From contig NZ_BONQ01000021.1 in assembly GCF_016862795.1 (NCBI RefSeq), positions 93,181-157,180 on the forward strand: 64,000 nucleotides of DNA. Reading direction: 5' to 3'. Below are positions 41,118 through 51,529 of this stretch, one piece after another. Below the pieces are notes generated by a model. That model was not told the DNA's origin and did not search any database. It worked only from the letters and a program-made list of their open reading frames with translations. Made by a program: the position numbers and the translations under genes. Numbering within the stretch: position 1 is the stretch's first letter; each line of letters begins with the position of its first letter. This DNA is from Dactylosporangium siamense. Its GTDB lineage: Bacteria > Actinomycetota > Actinomycetes > Mycobacteriales > Micromonosporaceae.

Positions 41118-42617
41118 GTGCTCACTCGTAGGAATGCCGCACTCGCCGGTCTGGCGGCCGCCGGGGTGGCGCTCGGCGTCGCCGAGGTCGTCGCGATCCT
41201 GACCGGCGCGACCACCTCGCCCCTCGTGTCCGTCGGCGGGGTCGTGATCGACTCGGTGCCGGCGTCGGTCAAGGACTTCGCGGTGTCGGTCTTCTACACC
41301 TATGACAAGATCGCGCTGCAGGTCGGCACGCTGCTGATCCTGGCCGCCTTCGCCGCCGTCGTCGGAATTCTCGCGACCCGCCGGATGGTGTACGGGTATG
41401 CCGGCATCGCCGGCTTCGCCCTCGTCGGGATCGCGGCCGCCATGACCCGGCACGACGCGCCCTGGTATGCGTTCGTGCCGACCCTCGCCGGTGCCGCCAC
41501 CGGCGCCGGGGTGCTGCGGTGGCTGCTCGTCCGGCCACCGGTCGAGACCTTCGAGGAGCGCCGCTTCTTCCTCCGCGCCGCTGGCGGGACCCTCGCCGCC
41601 GCGTTCGTCGCGGGGCTCACCGCCCGCTGGTGGGCGACCCGCCGCGGGGTCCAGGCCGACCGCGCCTCCGTGCAGATCCCGGCCGCGCCCGACACGGCCG
41701 CGCCGCTCCCGCCGGAGGCCGATGCCGGCCTGCCCGACCTGGCCCCGTTCGTGACGCCGAACAAGGACTTCTACCTCATCGACACCACCCTGGTCGTGCC
41801 GCAGGTGTCGTCGGAGGACTGGACGCTGCGCATCCACGGGCGGGTCGAGCGGCCGCTGACCCTCACCTTCGAGGAGCTGCTCAAGCGTCCGATGATCGAG
41901 CGGTACGTGACGCTCGCCTGCGTCTCCAACGACGTCGGCGGCGGGCTCATCGGCAACGCGAAGTGGCAGGGTGTGCGCATCGCCGACCTGCTCGACGAGG
42001 TCCGCCCGAAGGCCGGCGCCGACCAGGTGGTCAGCCGGTCGGTCGACGGATGGACCGCCGGCACCCCGACCGCGGTGCTGCGCGACGGCAGGGACGCGAT
42101 GCTCGCGATCGCGATGAACGGCGAACCGCTGCCGATCGAGCACGGCTTCCCGGTCCGCATGGTGGTGCCCGGCCTCTACGGGTACGTGTCGGCCACGAAA
42201 TGGCTCGCCGAACTGGAGCTGTCGTCCTTCGCCGACTTCGACGCGTACTGGATCAATCGTGGCTGGGCCCGGGAGGGGCCGATCAAGACCCAGTCGCGGA
42301 TCGACACCCCGCGCGACGGTGGCAGGCCGGCCGCGGGGCAGGTCATGATCGCCGGGGTCGCCTGGGCGCAGCACCGCGGCATCTCCAAGGTCGAGGTCCG
42401 CGTCGACGAGGGACCCTGGCAGGTGGCGAAGCTGGCCGCGGTGCCGTCGATCGACACATGGCGGCAGTGGACACTGCCGTGGACGGCGACCCCGGGCAAG
42501 CACCGGCTGACGGTCCGGGCCACCGACAACGGTGGCGACACGCAGACCGAGGCGCCGGCGCCACCGGACCCGGACGGTGCCACGGGATGGCATTCGGTGC
42601 AGGTCGAGGTGCGCTGA
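41118..42617 (+). CDS. Membrane-anchored sulfite-oxidase-type molybdoprotein
   Basis: 499 residues from a GTG. Residues 1-140 contain about four hydrophobic helices. RRFFLR at 148-153, followed by a hydrophobic stretch (AAGGTLAAAFVAGL), is a Tat motif placed before the last helix. The catalytic domain (about 210-390) has the molybdopterin cysteine in VTLACVSNDVGGG and EHGFPVRMVVPGLYGY; a C-terminal Mo-co dimerisation (Ig-like) domain follows to VQVEVR. The domain should face outside the membrane. A similar Sec-plus-Tat arrangement is known for a Streptomyces Moco membrane protein. Substrate unknown. Confidence 0.9.
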   Translation: MLTRRNAALAGLAAAGVALGVAEVVAILTGATTSPLVSVGGVVIDSVPASVKDFAVSVFYTYDKIALQVGTLLILAAFAAVVGILATRRMVYGYAGIAGFALVGIAAAMTRHDAPWYAFVPTLAGAATGAGVLRWLLVRPPVETFEERRFFLRAAGGTLAAAFVAGLTARWWATRRGVQADRASVQIPAAPDTAAPLPPEADAGLPDLAPFVTPNKDFYLIDTTLVVPQVSSEDWTLRIHGRVERPLTLTFEELLKRPMIERYVTLACVSNDVGGGLIGNAKWQGVRIADLLDEVRPKAGADQVVSRSVDGWTAGTPTAVLRDGRDAMLAIAMNGEPLPIEHGFPVRMVVPGLYGYVSATKWLAELELSSFADFDAYWINRGWAREGPIKTQSRIDTPRDGGRPAAGQVMIAGVAWAQHRGISKVEVRVDEGPWQVAKLAAVPSIDTWRQWTLPWTATPGKHRLTVRATDNGGDTQTEAPAPPDPDGATGWHSVQVEVR

Positions 42618-42720
42618 TCGGCTCCTGCGCAGGTCGAGGTGCGCTGATCGGCTCCTGCGCAGGTCGAGGTGCGCTGACCTGCCCCTACGCAGGTCGAGGT
42701 GCGCTGACCTGCGCCCCTGC
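42601..42720 (+). repeat. Four 30-bp tandem repeats spanning the stop codon
   Basis: Exact 30-bp period at 42601, 42631, 42661 and 42691. The first two units are identical; units 3 and 4 differ in a few bases. Each unit contains the last five codons and TGA of the molybdoprotein gene (AGGTCGAGGTGCGCTGA). Units 3 and 4 can form hairpins with GCAGGTC/GACCTGC arms. The period is a multiple of three, so each unit would regenerate a stop in frame. Confidence 0.95.
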
Positions 42721-42769
42721 GCAGCAAGGCGGGCCCGGCCGGCGGCCGGGCCCGATCAGCGCAGCGGTG

Positions 42770-43225
42770 CTACCTGGCGGCGGGACGGGCGCGGTCGGCG
42801 CCGGCGCGGCGGCGCTGGGCGGGCACGTTCGGCGCCGGATGGGTGCGAACCGTGCGCAGCGGCACCAGCGGCGGCGTGGGGCGCAGCCCCAGCTTGGCCT
42901 CCAGGCGCGACACGTCGACCGTCGTGCGACCGCGGTCGGCGCTGTCCTCCCAGCCGACGGCCAGCAGGCGCAGGCGCTCGCTCTCGCTGAAGCCGCCCCA
43001 GACGCCGTACGGCTCCCGGGTGGTGAGCGCCTGAGCGGCGCACTGCGCCCGGACCGGGCACGCGCGGCAGACGTTCTTCGCCGCGGCCTCCCGCCGGCCG
43101 CGTGACGCACCGCGCTCACCGTCCGGGTGGAAGAACTGTGCGCTGTCGCGCCCCCGACACAGACCGAGTCGCTGCCAGTCCCACACGTCCGCGATCGGGC
43201 CGGGCAGTCGAGTCACATTCGTCAT
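42770..43225 (-). CDS. whiD: WhiD/WhiB3-type iron-sulfur regulator
   Basis: 151 residues. TRLPGPIADVWDWQRLGLCR, FFHPDGERG, VCRACPVRAQC and EPYGVWGGFSESER match the WhiD/WhiB3 branch of the Wbl family; the four cysteines that hold a 4Fe-4S cluster are present. These proteins sense NO/O2 or redox state and act with sigma factors, controlling sporulation (Streptomyces WhiD) or redox metabolism (M. tuberculosis WhiB3, next to groEL1). The start has AAGGAGGGG upstream. A basic tail of about 50 residues extends beyond the usual end. Confidence 0.9.
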   Translation of the reverse strand: MTNVTRLPGPIADVWDWQRLGLCRGRDSAQFFHPDGERGASRGRREAAAKNVCRACPVRAQCAAQALTTREPYGVWGGFSESERLRLLAVGWEDSADRGRTTVDVSRLEAKLGLRPTPPLVPLRTVRTHPAPNVPAQRRRAGADRARPAAR

Positions 43226-43405
43226 TCGCCCCTCCTTCCTAGCTTGCGGGCTGGAATTCGCGCGTCGCACAATCCCTGTACAACGCGTGAGGCCGCCGCA
43301 GGTAACGGGATGTCGTCGGTCAATTTCTCGTAGGCCAATCGCGGCGAAACCACGTCTAGATCTCGCCATTTCGTGTTTCTCTCTTTGAGAGAGAGGAGCA
43401 CGACG

Positions 43406-44164
43406 GTGCGTACGATTTTGGTGTGTGTGCGAACACAGGTCGCGGCACAGACGGTCGCCGCAGCCGCGGCCAGGCTCGGGGTGGCACACGCGGTGCGGAC
43501 CGCCGTCACGATGGTCGAGGCCCTGGCCCGACTCAGTGAGCAGCCCGCGGACCTGGTGCTGGCCGACCCGACCCTGGCCCGGCCGGACAGTGCGGAGTTC
43601 TCGCGCCGTGTCCTGGCGGTGTCGCCCGGCTCGACGGTGGTCTTCTTCGGCACGGAGGAGCCGCGCGCGGCGGCAGCGGCGATCGCCGCCGGCGCCAGGG
43701 CGGTCATCCGGGTCGACACGGCGGACCCGGTGACGACGCTCGCGAAGGCGGTGCTGCTGGTGCTGAGCCAGGTCGGCCGCGGCAACGGTGACCCGGTCCT
43801 GCCCGCGCGGGTCGGCACGCCGACCCAGCCGGCCGGCGGGGTGCTCCCGGCGGGCCGGGGACTGCCCGGCGCCGCGAGGACCGCGGTCGGGATGGCAGGC
43901 GCGCGGGTCGCGGGCGCCGGCGTGCCGCAGCAACGCGGCGACGTGCCCGGCGAGCCGCCGCGGCGACGCGTCGAACTGACCGAGCGTGAGCTGCAGGTGC
44001 TGCGCGGCATGGCCGACGGCAAGAGCAACGCCGAGATCGGCCGGGAGCTCTTCGTCTCCGAGGACACGGTCAAGACGCACGCTCGCCGGCTGTTCCGGAA
44101 ACTGGGAGCACGCGACCGGGCACACGCCGTCGCGGCGGCCTTCCGTGCCGGTCTGGTGAGTTAG
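43406..44164 (+). CDS. LuxR-type regulator with atypical receiver domain
   Basis: 252 residues. The N-terminal half resembles a response-regulator receiver (TILVCVRTQVAAQTVAAAAA, phosphorylatable Asp candidate in LVLADPTLARPD) but lacks the acidic pair after strand 1 and the final lysine pattern is unclear, so phosphorylation may not occur. A Pro/Gly/Ala linker (about 120-185) leads to a LuxR helix-turn-helix (LTERELQVLRGMADGKSNAE, SEDTVKTHARRLFRKLGARD). GTG at 43406 has GAGAGGAG upstream. No kinase is adjacent. Divergent from the whiD gene. Confidence 0.85.
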   Translation: MRTILVCVRTQVAAQTVAAAAARLGVAHAVRTAVTMVEALARLSEQPADLVLADPTLARPDSAEFSRRVLAVSPGSTVVFFGTEEPRAAAAAIAAGARAVIRVDTADPVTTLAKAVLLVLSQVGRGNGDPVLPARVGTPTQPAGGVLPAGRGLPGAARTAVGMAGARVAGAGVPQQRGDVPGEPPRRRVELTERELQVLRGMADGKSNAEIGRELFVSEDTVKTHARRLFRKLGARDRAHAVAAAFRAGLVS

Positions 44165-44228
44165 CGCTCCGAGTCATGCCGCGTCGGTACCCCACCCGCG
44201 GCAAACCTAAACGAGGGCGCCCAGCGAC

Positions 44229-44621
44229 TCAGCCGTCGTTGTCGTCCGTCGCACTCGCCAGTGCGTCATGGACCCCGTCAGCGTAACCCCGCGCGTATTC
44301 CCATGTGACGTAATGGTCAGGGTCCGGGTCGAACGCCGGCTCGTGGACCCGTGGCCGACCCGACGTGAGCAGGTGCTTCAGGTTCCCCCGCAGCAGGTCC
44401 CAGTCGAAGTAATGCGGCTCGTGGCAGTCCTCGCACTCGATGACGAGCCCACGGACGCCGATCGCCGTGAGCAGCGCCTGGTAGATCTCGAGGTCGGCAA
44501 GGTCCTCGAGAACGTCCTGGCGCTCGGCGGCGGTCAACGGGTCGTCGGCACCGCTGTCGTCGAGCTCGGCCGAAGGATCGGCCGGGTCACCGGCGAAGGG
44601 GTCGATGGGCTCTTCGTGCAC
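44229..44621 (-). CDS. DUF5319 family protein
   Basis: 130 residues, acidic. EEPIDPFAGDPADPSAELDD, LEDLADLEIYQALL, CEDCHEPHYFDWDLLRGNLK and DPDPDHYVTWEYARGYADG are the family core; CEDCHEPH may bind metal. Conserved in actinobacteria beside guaB (as Rv3412 beside guaB2), function unknown. Divergent from guaB with 157 bases between. Confidence 0.88.
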   Translation of the reverse strand: MHEEPIDPFAGDPADPSAELDDSGADDPLTAAERQDVLEDLADLEIYQALLTAIGVRGLVIECEDCHEPHYFDWDLLRGNLKHLLTSGRPRVHEPAFDPDPDHYVTWEYARGYADGVHDALASATDDNDG

Positions 44622-44748
44622 GCCTCAACGGTAGCCCCATTACCGGCGCGTGTGGGGCTCGGTAGTGAGAGCGGTGGTTGCGGCGGAGTTACCCAGGGCA
44701 CGTCCGGCTATGGCGGAGGGGTGCGGCGCCGGGGCGGAAGTACGATGA

Positions 44749-46281
<1,533 letters not shown>

Positions 46282-46338
46282 CGAACCGCGCGAAGCGCGG
46301 ACACCCCCAGCAGGGCCCAACAATGGCAGGAGCGGCAA

Positions 46339-47457
46339 ATGCGTGACGTGGTCGAGATCGGGCTCAGCAAGAGCGCCCGGCGTGGCTACCACCTGGACGA
46401 CATCGCGATCGTCCCGACACGGCGCACCCGTGACGTCGACGACGTGTCGACCAACTGGCAGCTCGACGCGTATCCGTTCAAGATCCCGTGCGTGGCGCAC
46501 CCCTCCGACGCCATCATGAGCCCCGCGACCGCGGTCGAGCTCGGCCGCCTCGGCGGCCTCGGCGTGCTCAACGTCGAGGGTCTCTGGACCCGCTACGCGG
46601 ACCCGAGCAAGATCCTGGAGGAGCTGTCCGACCTCGACGACGACTCGAACGCCACCAAGCGCCTCCAGGAGGTGTACGCCGAGCCGATCAAGCCGGAGCT
46701 CATCGGCGAGCGGGTCAAGGAGATCCGTGACGGCGGCGTCACCGTCGCCGTGCGCGTCTCACCGCAGCACACCCTCGCCCTGGCCCCGGTCATCCTCGAC
46801 GCGGGCGTCGACCTGCTCGTCATCCAGGGCACCCTCGTCTCCGCCGAGCACGTGTCGACGACCGACGAGCCGCTCAACCTCAAGGAGTTCATCGCCGACC
46901 TGGACCTGCCGGTCATCGTCGGCGGCTGCACCAACTACCAGACCGCGCTGCACCTGATGCGCACCGGCGCCGCCGGTGTCATCGTCGGCATCGGCGCCGA
47001 CGAGTGGTCGACGACCGACCGGGTCCTGGGCATCCGGGTGCCGATGGCGACCGCGATCGCCGACGCCGCCGACGCCCGCCGCGACTACCTGGACGAGACC
47101 GGCGGCCGTTACGTCCACATCATCGCCGACGGCAACCTGCAGACGTCCGGTGACATCGCCAAGGCCCTCGGCTGCGGCGCCGACGCGGTCATGGTCGGCG
47201 AGCCGCTGTCGCGCAGCAACTCCGCCCCCGCCGGTGGCGCCTGGTGGCACTCCGCCGCCAGCCACCCGAAGCTGCCCCGCGGCTCGTTCGGGTCCGCGGA
47301 GGAGACCCTGGGCACGCTCGACAAGGTGCTCTACGGCCCGTCCGAGGACCCCGACGGCGTGCTCAACCTGTTCGGCGGCCTCCGGCGCGCGATGGCCAAG
47401 TGTGGCTACCGCGACCTGAAGGAGTTCCAGAAGGTCGGCCTGGTCCTCGACCGCTGA
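46339..47457 (+). CDS. guaB3: GuaB3 family IMP dehydrogenase-related protein
   Basis: 372 residues, no CBS domains. GYHLDDIAIVPTRRTRDVDD, HPSDAIMSPATAVELGRLGG, VIVGGCTNYQTALHLMRTGA and ADGNLQTSGDIAKALGCGA fit the GuaB3 branch. The position of the catalytic loop reads GIGADEWSTTDRVLG, with no cysteine, so canonical IMP dehydrogenase chemistry is not expected. The role of actinobacterial GuaB3 is unresolved. GGAGCGG precedes the ATG; probably co-transcribed with guaB. Confidence 0.92.
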   Translation: MRDVVEIGLSKSARRGYHLDDIAIVPTRRTRDVDDVSTNWQLDAYPFKIPCVAHPSDAIMSPATAVELGRLGGLGVLNVEGLWTRYADPSKILEELSDLDDDSNATKRLQEVYAEPIKPELIGERVKEIRDGGVTVAVRVSPQHTLALAPVILDAGVDLLVIQGTLVSAEHVSTTDEPLNLKEFIADLDLPVIVGGCTNYQTALHLMRTGAAGVIVGIGADEWSTTDRVLGIRVPMATAIADAADARRDYLDETGGRYVHIIADGNLQTSGDIAKALGCGADAVMVGEPLSRSNSAPAGGAWWHSAASHPKLPRGSFGSAEETLGTLDKVLYGPSEDPDGVLNLFGGLRRAMAKCGYRDLKEFQKVGLVLDR

Positions 47458-47855
47458 CCCTCCGCCCGTCGTGGACGGCCCGGCCCGGCTCCCCCGGCCC
47501 GGGCCGTTCGCGTTCCCGGCCAGGCGTTCGCGCTCCCCGGCCCCGGCGCCCCCGCGCGGCCTGCTGGCCGATCACGGTCGGGCGAGATCGCATGATCAGC
47601 CGCCGTCGAGGGCTCCAACACCGGCTGGGTCCGCGACACCCCGAACACCATCGACGCGTCCCGCATCGTCGAACGACACCCTCGACGGCCGGGGAACGGC
47701 GCCGGCGGGCGCGATCCGCCGGTGATGATGTGACCGGCCGCCGCCCGGGCGCGGTGGAGCCGGGCGGTGTGATCGAGGTTGTCGGGCAGGCGGGAGCCGG
47801 GACCGCTGGCGATCACACCCGCCCGGCGATGCGGGCGGATGTGATCGGGGTGCGG
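47458..47855. other. Gene-free gap with repeats after guaB3
   Basis: About 400 bases with no supported gene. It contains a direct repeat of GCGTTCGCG...CCCCGGCC near 47505-47545 and a GTGATCG inverted repeat at 47766-47819. Open frames here encode Arg/Ala/Pro-rich strings only. Conservon genes cvnC and cvnD, expected downstream of the roadblock gene on the minus strand, are absent. Confidence 0.6.
47766..47819. repeat. GTGATCGA-type inverted repeat, distant copy
   Basis: Arms GGTGTGATCG (47766-47775) and CGATCACACC (47810-47819) are perfect, and GTGATCGAGGTTGT echoes 588-604 and 751-766. Another GATGTGATCGGGG follows at about 47837. Confidence 0.5.
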
Positions 47856-48275
47856 TCAGCGGGGGAGGGCCTGCTGGAGCTCGGCGCGCAACGCGGGGGT
47901 GAGCATCTCGCCGGCCTGCTTGGCGAGCCGGGCCATCTCGTAGCCGACGACACCGATGTCCGCCTCGCGCCCGGCGAGCGTGGCGAGGATCGAACCGTCG
48001 CGGATCGTCATGACCAGGAAGAAGCCCTGGCCCATCTCGACCACGGTCTGCTTGACCTCGTCACCGTCGAAGATGCGGGCGGCACCGCTGGTGACACTCA
48101 CCAGGCCCGACGTCACGGCGGCCAGCTGGTCTGCGCTGTCGCGGGGCAGATGGTCCGAGACCGCGACCAGTAGACCGTCGGAGGACACCACCACCGCGTG
48201 CGCGATGCCCGGCACCCGTTCGGTGAAGGCGTTGATCAACCAGCTCAGGTCCCGTGCTTGTTGGCTCAGGGTCAC
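47856..48275 (-). CDS. Roadblock/LC7 domain protein (CvnB type)
   Basis: 139 residues from a GTG, one roadblock/LC7 domain: LSWLINAFTERVPGIAHAVV, SSDGLLVAVSDHLPRDSADQ, GARIF and YEMARLAKQAGEML. In conservons this protein (CvnB) works with a sensor-kinase-like protein (CvnA), a DUF742 protein (CvnC) and a small GTPase (CvnD). Here its start overlaps the kinase stop, and no cvnC or cvnD follows within the 400-base gap. Confidence 0.9.
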   Translation of the reverse strand: MTLSQQARDLSWLINAFTERVPGIAHAVVVSSDGLLVAVSDHLPRDSADQLAAVTSGLVSVTSGAARIFDGDEVKQTVVEMGQGFFLVMTIRDGSILATLAGREADIGVVGYEMARLAKQAGEMLTPALRAELQQALPR

Positions 48276-51200
48276 GCCGTGCTCCCTCGATGATCGTTGA
48301 TCGGCACCGTGGGTACCTCATCCTCGTTCGCGGCCCGGTGCACGCCACTGTAGAACCGGGTGAGCATGCTGCTGACGCTCGCGGGGTCCGGCTCGGTGTG
48401 CGTAGCCACCATGATCGGTTGCGTCACGTCCGGCGTGGACGCCTGCCCGGTGTCACCCGGCAACTGTGCCAGGGGCACCCGGATCGGCAGCCCGCTGGCG
48501 CTCGTGCCCGCGGTCACCGGGGTGCGCTGGGCCGGGACCGACGGTGTCGTCGACACGGGCGCGTCGCCCGCGCCGGCCTTCGACCACCACCGGGTCCCCT
48601 TCGCCGGCGGCGCGGCGTTGCCCCGCGCCGCCGCGCCGATGATGTCCTCGGCCCGGCTGGGTCCGCGCCGCGGCGCCGCAGCGGGGCCGCCGTTCGACGA
48701 CCGCTGCGCGGGCGGCCCGGAAGCCGTTCCCGCGGCAGCCGGCGTGGCGGGAGCACCACCGGGCACCCCGGAGACCGGCACTGCGGAGACCGGAGCCCCG
48801 GGCACGCCGCCGTTGGCACCCGGCGTGCCGTTGCTGCCGGCGGTCTGACCGGGCACACCCGAGACGGGCGCGCCACGCATCGGGCCCCCGGAGACCGGCA
48901 CACCCGACACCGGCACACCCGAGACCGGCGCTCCGGAGCTCGGCGCCCCGGACACGGGCACCGCGGAGACCGGCACGCCCGGGACGGCCGCGCCGTTGGA
49001 CGGGACCCGCTGGCTCGGCACGACGTCGGCGCCGGCCGGCGCGGACGCCGCAGCCGCGGCGGCCGAGGAGGCGACCGGCCAGGTCGTGAGCGCGACCGGC
49101 ACCGAGGGCAGGGGCGGCGCGGCGACCGCCGGCACGTCGTCGTCGGCGCCGGTGACGCCGGGCCGGCCGGGCAGCGCCGGCAGCACCGCCGTCGGCGCGT
49201 CCTCGATGGAGATCACCGTCGCGCCGGGGCGGTCGCTCTCGGCGGCGATCGGCAGGCGCGACATGCCGGCGATGCGGTTGCCGCTGCCGTGATACAGCCC
49301 GGCGCCCTCCGGCGGGGCGGCCAGGAGGCGGGCCGGGAGGGTCACATACGCCGTGACGCCCTCGTCGGTGGCGTCGAGCCGGACCTGGACGCCGTGCCGC
49401 GCGGCGAGGTGGCCGACGACGACGAGACCCATCCGCTCGGACGCGGCGACGTCGATGGCGATCGGGGCGGAGACGCGGTCGTTGGCGTCGACGAGACCGG
49501 ACTCGGTCATGCCGAGGCCGCGGTCCTCGATGACGATCGTGGCTTCCTTGGTCTGCTTCGCGGGCCAGCCGGCGACGGTGACGACGGTGTCCGGCGGGGA
49601 GAACGTGGTGGCGTTCTCCAGCAGCTCGGCGAGCAGGTGGACGATGTCGGAGACGGCGTGCCCGACGACGAAGATGTCGGTCGCGACGTCGTGGCGGATC
49701 CGCGCGTACTGCTCGATCTCCGCCATCGCGGCCAGGGTCACCGCGGACAGCGAGACGGGCTGCGCCCATCGCCGGGTCGCCTCGCTGCCGGCGAGGACGA
49801 GGAGGTTCTCGTCGTTTCGCCGCATGCGGGTGGCGAGGTGGTCCAGGCGGAACAGGTTCGCCAGCTGGTCGGGGTCGGTCTCGGCGGACTCCAGCTGGTC
49901 GAGCAGCTGCAGCTGGCGCTCGACGAGGGTCTGCGAGCGGCGGGCCAGGTTGACGAACATCGAGTTGACGTTGCGCCGCATGACGGCCTGCTCGACGGCG
50001 AGGCTGACCGCGCTGCGGTGCACGGCGGTGAACGCGTCGGCGACCTCACCGATCTCATCGGTGGAGCGGACTCTGGTGGTGGTGTCGACGGTGACCGTCT
50101 CGCCCCTGGGCAGGGTCCGCAGCCGCTGGATGGCCTCCGGCAGGCGGTGCTGCGCCACGTCGAGGGCCTGCGCCCGCAGCTGCCGCAGCGAGCGCGCCAT
50201 GGACCGGCCGATGAGCCAGGACAGCAGCAGCGCGACGAGCATGACGAGCACGATCACCGATGTGGCCACGATGGCGTCGGTGCGCTGGGAGGCGCTCCGG
50301 TTGCCGGCGCCCTCGATCGCGTCCTCGAGCAGCTCCTGCTCGATGGTGCGGATGTAGTCCAGCTCGCTGGTGCTGGCCAGCCACCACTCCTCGGGGGTCA
50401 CGCCGACGGCGGCGCCCCGGGCGCGGGAGATGACCTGCTGCTGGAGCCGGGTGACGGTGCCGACCGAGGGCTGGCGCACGTTGCGGTCGTAGAGGGCGAG
50501 GTGCCGCGAGCTGGCGGAGCCGCGGAACCGCTCGACGGCGGCGGCCTGCCGCGCCTGGATCTCCGAGAACGTCTCGAAGTCGTCGGGGGCGAACCTGCCC
50601 GCGCTCGCGGCCGCGAAGATCCGCCCGCGCAGCTGGTCCTTGAGCTCCTTGGCCTGGGCGAGGTCCATCAGGGAGGAGACCTCGGTGACCGACTGGGAGT
50701 CGCCGCCGATGTCGGGGCGGTCGGGGACCAGCTCGAACAGGTGCTGGATGGTGGAGGAGTACTGGTCGAAGACCGCCTCCTGGCGCAGCCACCGCTGCTT
50801 CACGCCCTCGCGGACCAGGTACAGGTCGGCGAAGTCGGCGCTGACCCGGTTCTGCGACTGGTTGAAGATCGGGTTGGCGAGCAGCGGGCGCGCGGCCTTG
50901 GAGAAGGCGACCAGCGCCGCGTCGGTGGCGGCGTAGTTCGCCGACAGCTCCTGATTGCTGGAAGTCGATCCGGCCGGCGCCTGCACGGTGGTCGACTTGG
51001 CGAGAACTCCAGCCGTTCGGTCTCTTTCCAGCTGCAGATAGTGGATCAGATTGGTCAGTTGGCGGCCGACTTTGACCCCTTGGGCGAACTGGTCGAGCTT
51101 GGAGGCGTCCTGCACCGAGGCATTGATCTGGACCCCTGCGATGACCAGGAAGGCCACGGCGGGCAGCACGAGCACGGCGGCGAGCTTGGTCGGCACCCGC

Positions 51201-51328
51201 CAGTCGCGGACCCGGAACAGCGACGCGCTGCGCCGCTGCGGCTCCCCTGGCCTGCGTCGCCGGTGGCTGTTCACCTTCATGACGACGGCGGGAGCCCTCG
51301 ATGAAGGTGGCGAAGCGAAGGTCTGCAC
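48272..51328 (-). CDS. Nitrate/nitrite-sensing histidine kinase (CvnA type)
   Basis: 1018 residues. TM1 (about 47-69), a helical extracytoplasmic NIT-type sensor to about 335, TM2 (IVATSVIVLVMLVALLLSWL), HAMP linker, dimerisation helix with LDHLATRMRRNDENLLVLAG (conserved histidine), and an HATPase with ELLENATTFSPPDT and DRGLGMTESGL. A tail of about 340 residues is Pro/Gly/Ser/Val-rich with repeated PVSGVPVSG units and a conserved C-terminal end (VSSMLTRFYSGVHRA). GTG at 51328 has AAAGG upstream; an ATG at 51280 is the alternative. Confidence 0.88.
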   Translation of the reverse strand: MQTFASPPSSRAPAVVMKVNSHRRRRPGEPQRRSASLFRVRDWRVPTKLAAVLVLPAVAFLVIAGVQINASVQDASKLDQFAQGVKVGRQLTNLIHYLQLERDRTAGVLAKSTTVQAPAGSTSSNQELSANYAATDAALVAFSKAARPLLANPIFNQSQNRVSADFADLYLVREGVKQRWLRQEAVFDQYSSTIQHLFELVPDRPDIGGDSQSVTEVSSLMDLAQAKELKDQLRGRIFAAASAGRFAPDDFETFSEIQARQAAAVERFRGSASSRHLALYDRNVRQPSVGTVTRLQQQVISRARGAAVGVTPEEWWLASTSELDYIRTIEQELLEDAIEGAGNRSASQRTDAIVATSVIVLVMLVALLLSWLIGRSMARSLRQLRAQALDVAQHRLPEAIQRLRTLPRGETVTVDTTTRVRSTDEIGEVADAFTAVHRSAVSLAVEQAVMRRNVNSMFVNLARRSQTLVERQLQLLDQLESAETDPDQLANLFRLDHLATRMRRNDENLLVLAGSEATRRWAQPVSLSAVTLAAMAEIEQYARIRHDVATDIFVVGHAVSDIVHLLAELLENATTFSPPDTVVTVAGWPAKQTKEATIVIEDRGLGMTESGLVDANDRVSAPIAIDVAASERMGLVVVGHLAARHGVQVRLDATDEGVTAYVTLPARLLAAPPEGAGLYHGSGNRIAGMSRLPIAAESDRPGATVISIEDAPTAVLPALPGRPGVTGADDDVPAVAAPPLPSVPVALTTWPVASSAAAAAASAPAGADVVPSQRVPSNGAAVPGVPVSAVPVSGAPSSGAPVSGVPVSGVPVSGGPMRGAPVSGVPGQTAGSNGTPGANGGVPGAPVSAVPVSGVPGGAPATPAAAGTASGPPAQRSSNGGPAAAPRRGPSRAEDIIGAAARGNAAPPAKGTRWWSKAGAGDAPVSTTPSVPAQRTPVTAGTSASGLPIRVPLAQLPGDTGQASTPDVTQPIMVATHTEPDPASVSSMLTRFYSGVHRAANEDEVPTVPINDHRGSTA

Positions 51329-51529
51329 CCCTCACACCTTTCGCATGCGTCATCGCGCTGCCTGAGCAGCGTGCGAGCCTTATCAAACCAGGGTTGCGAC
51401 ATCTGTCCAACCACGTCATTGTGGTGCAGGTCACATTACTTGAAGCTCGACACCGGGGTTGAAACGCATCGACCAGACAGGAAGGATACGGCCGTCCGAC
51501 CTGCCGCGTGTCCCAAGGAGTTCTCTGTC

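Noticed and set aside
42601..42720. CRISPR-like regular 30-bp repeats
   Set aside because: Units are contiguous with no spacers, include a gene stop codon, and no cas gene is nearby.
47406..47816. Minus-strand open frame as a missing conservon DUF742 gene
   Set aside because: Translation is Arg/Pro/Ala low-complexity and overlaps guaB3; no DUF742 motif is visible.
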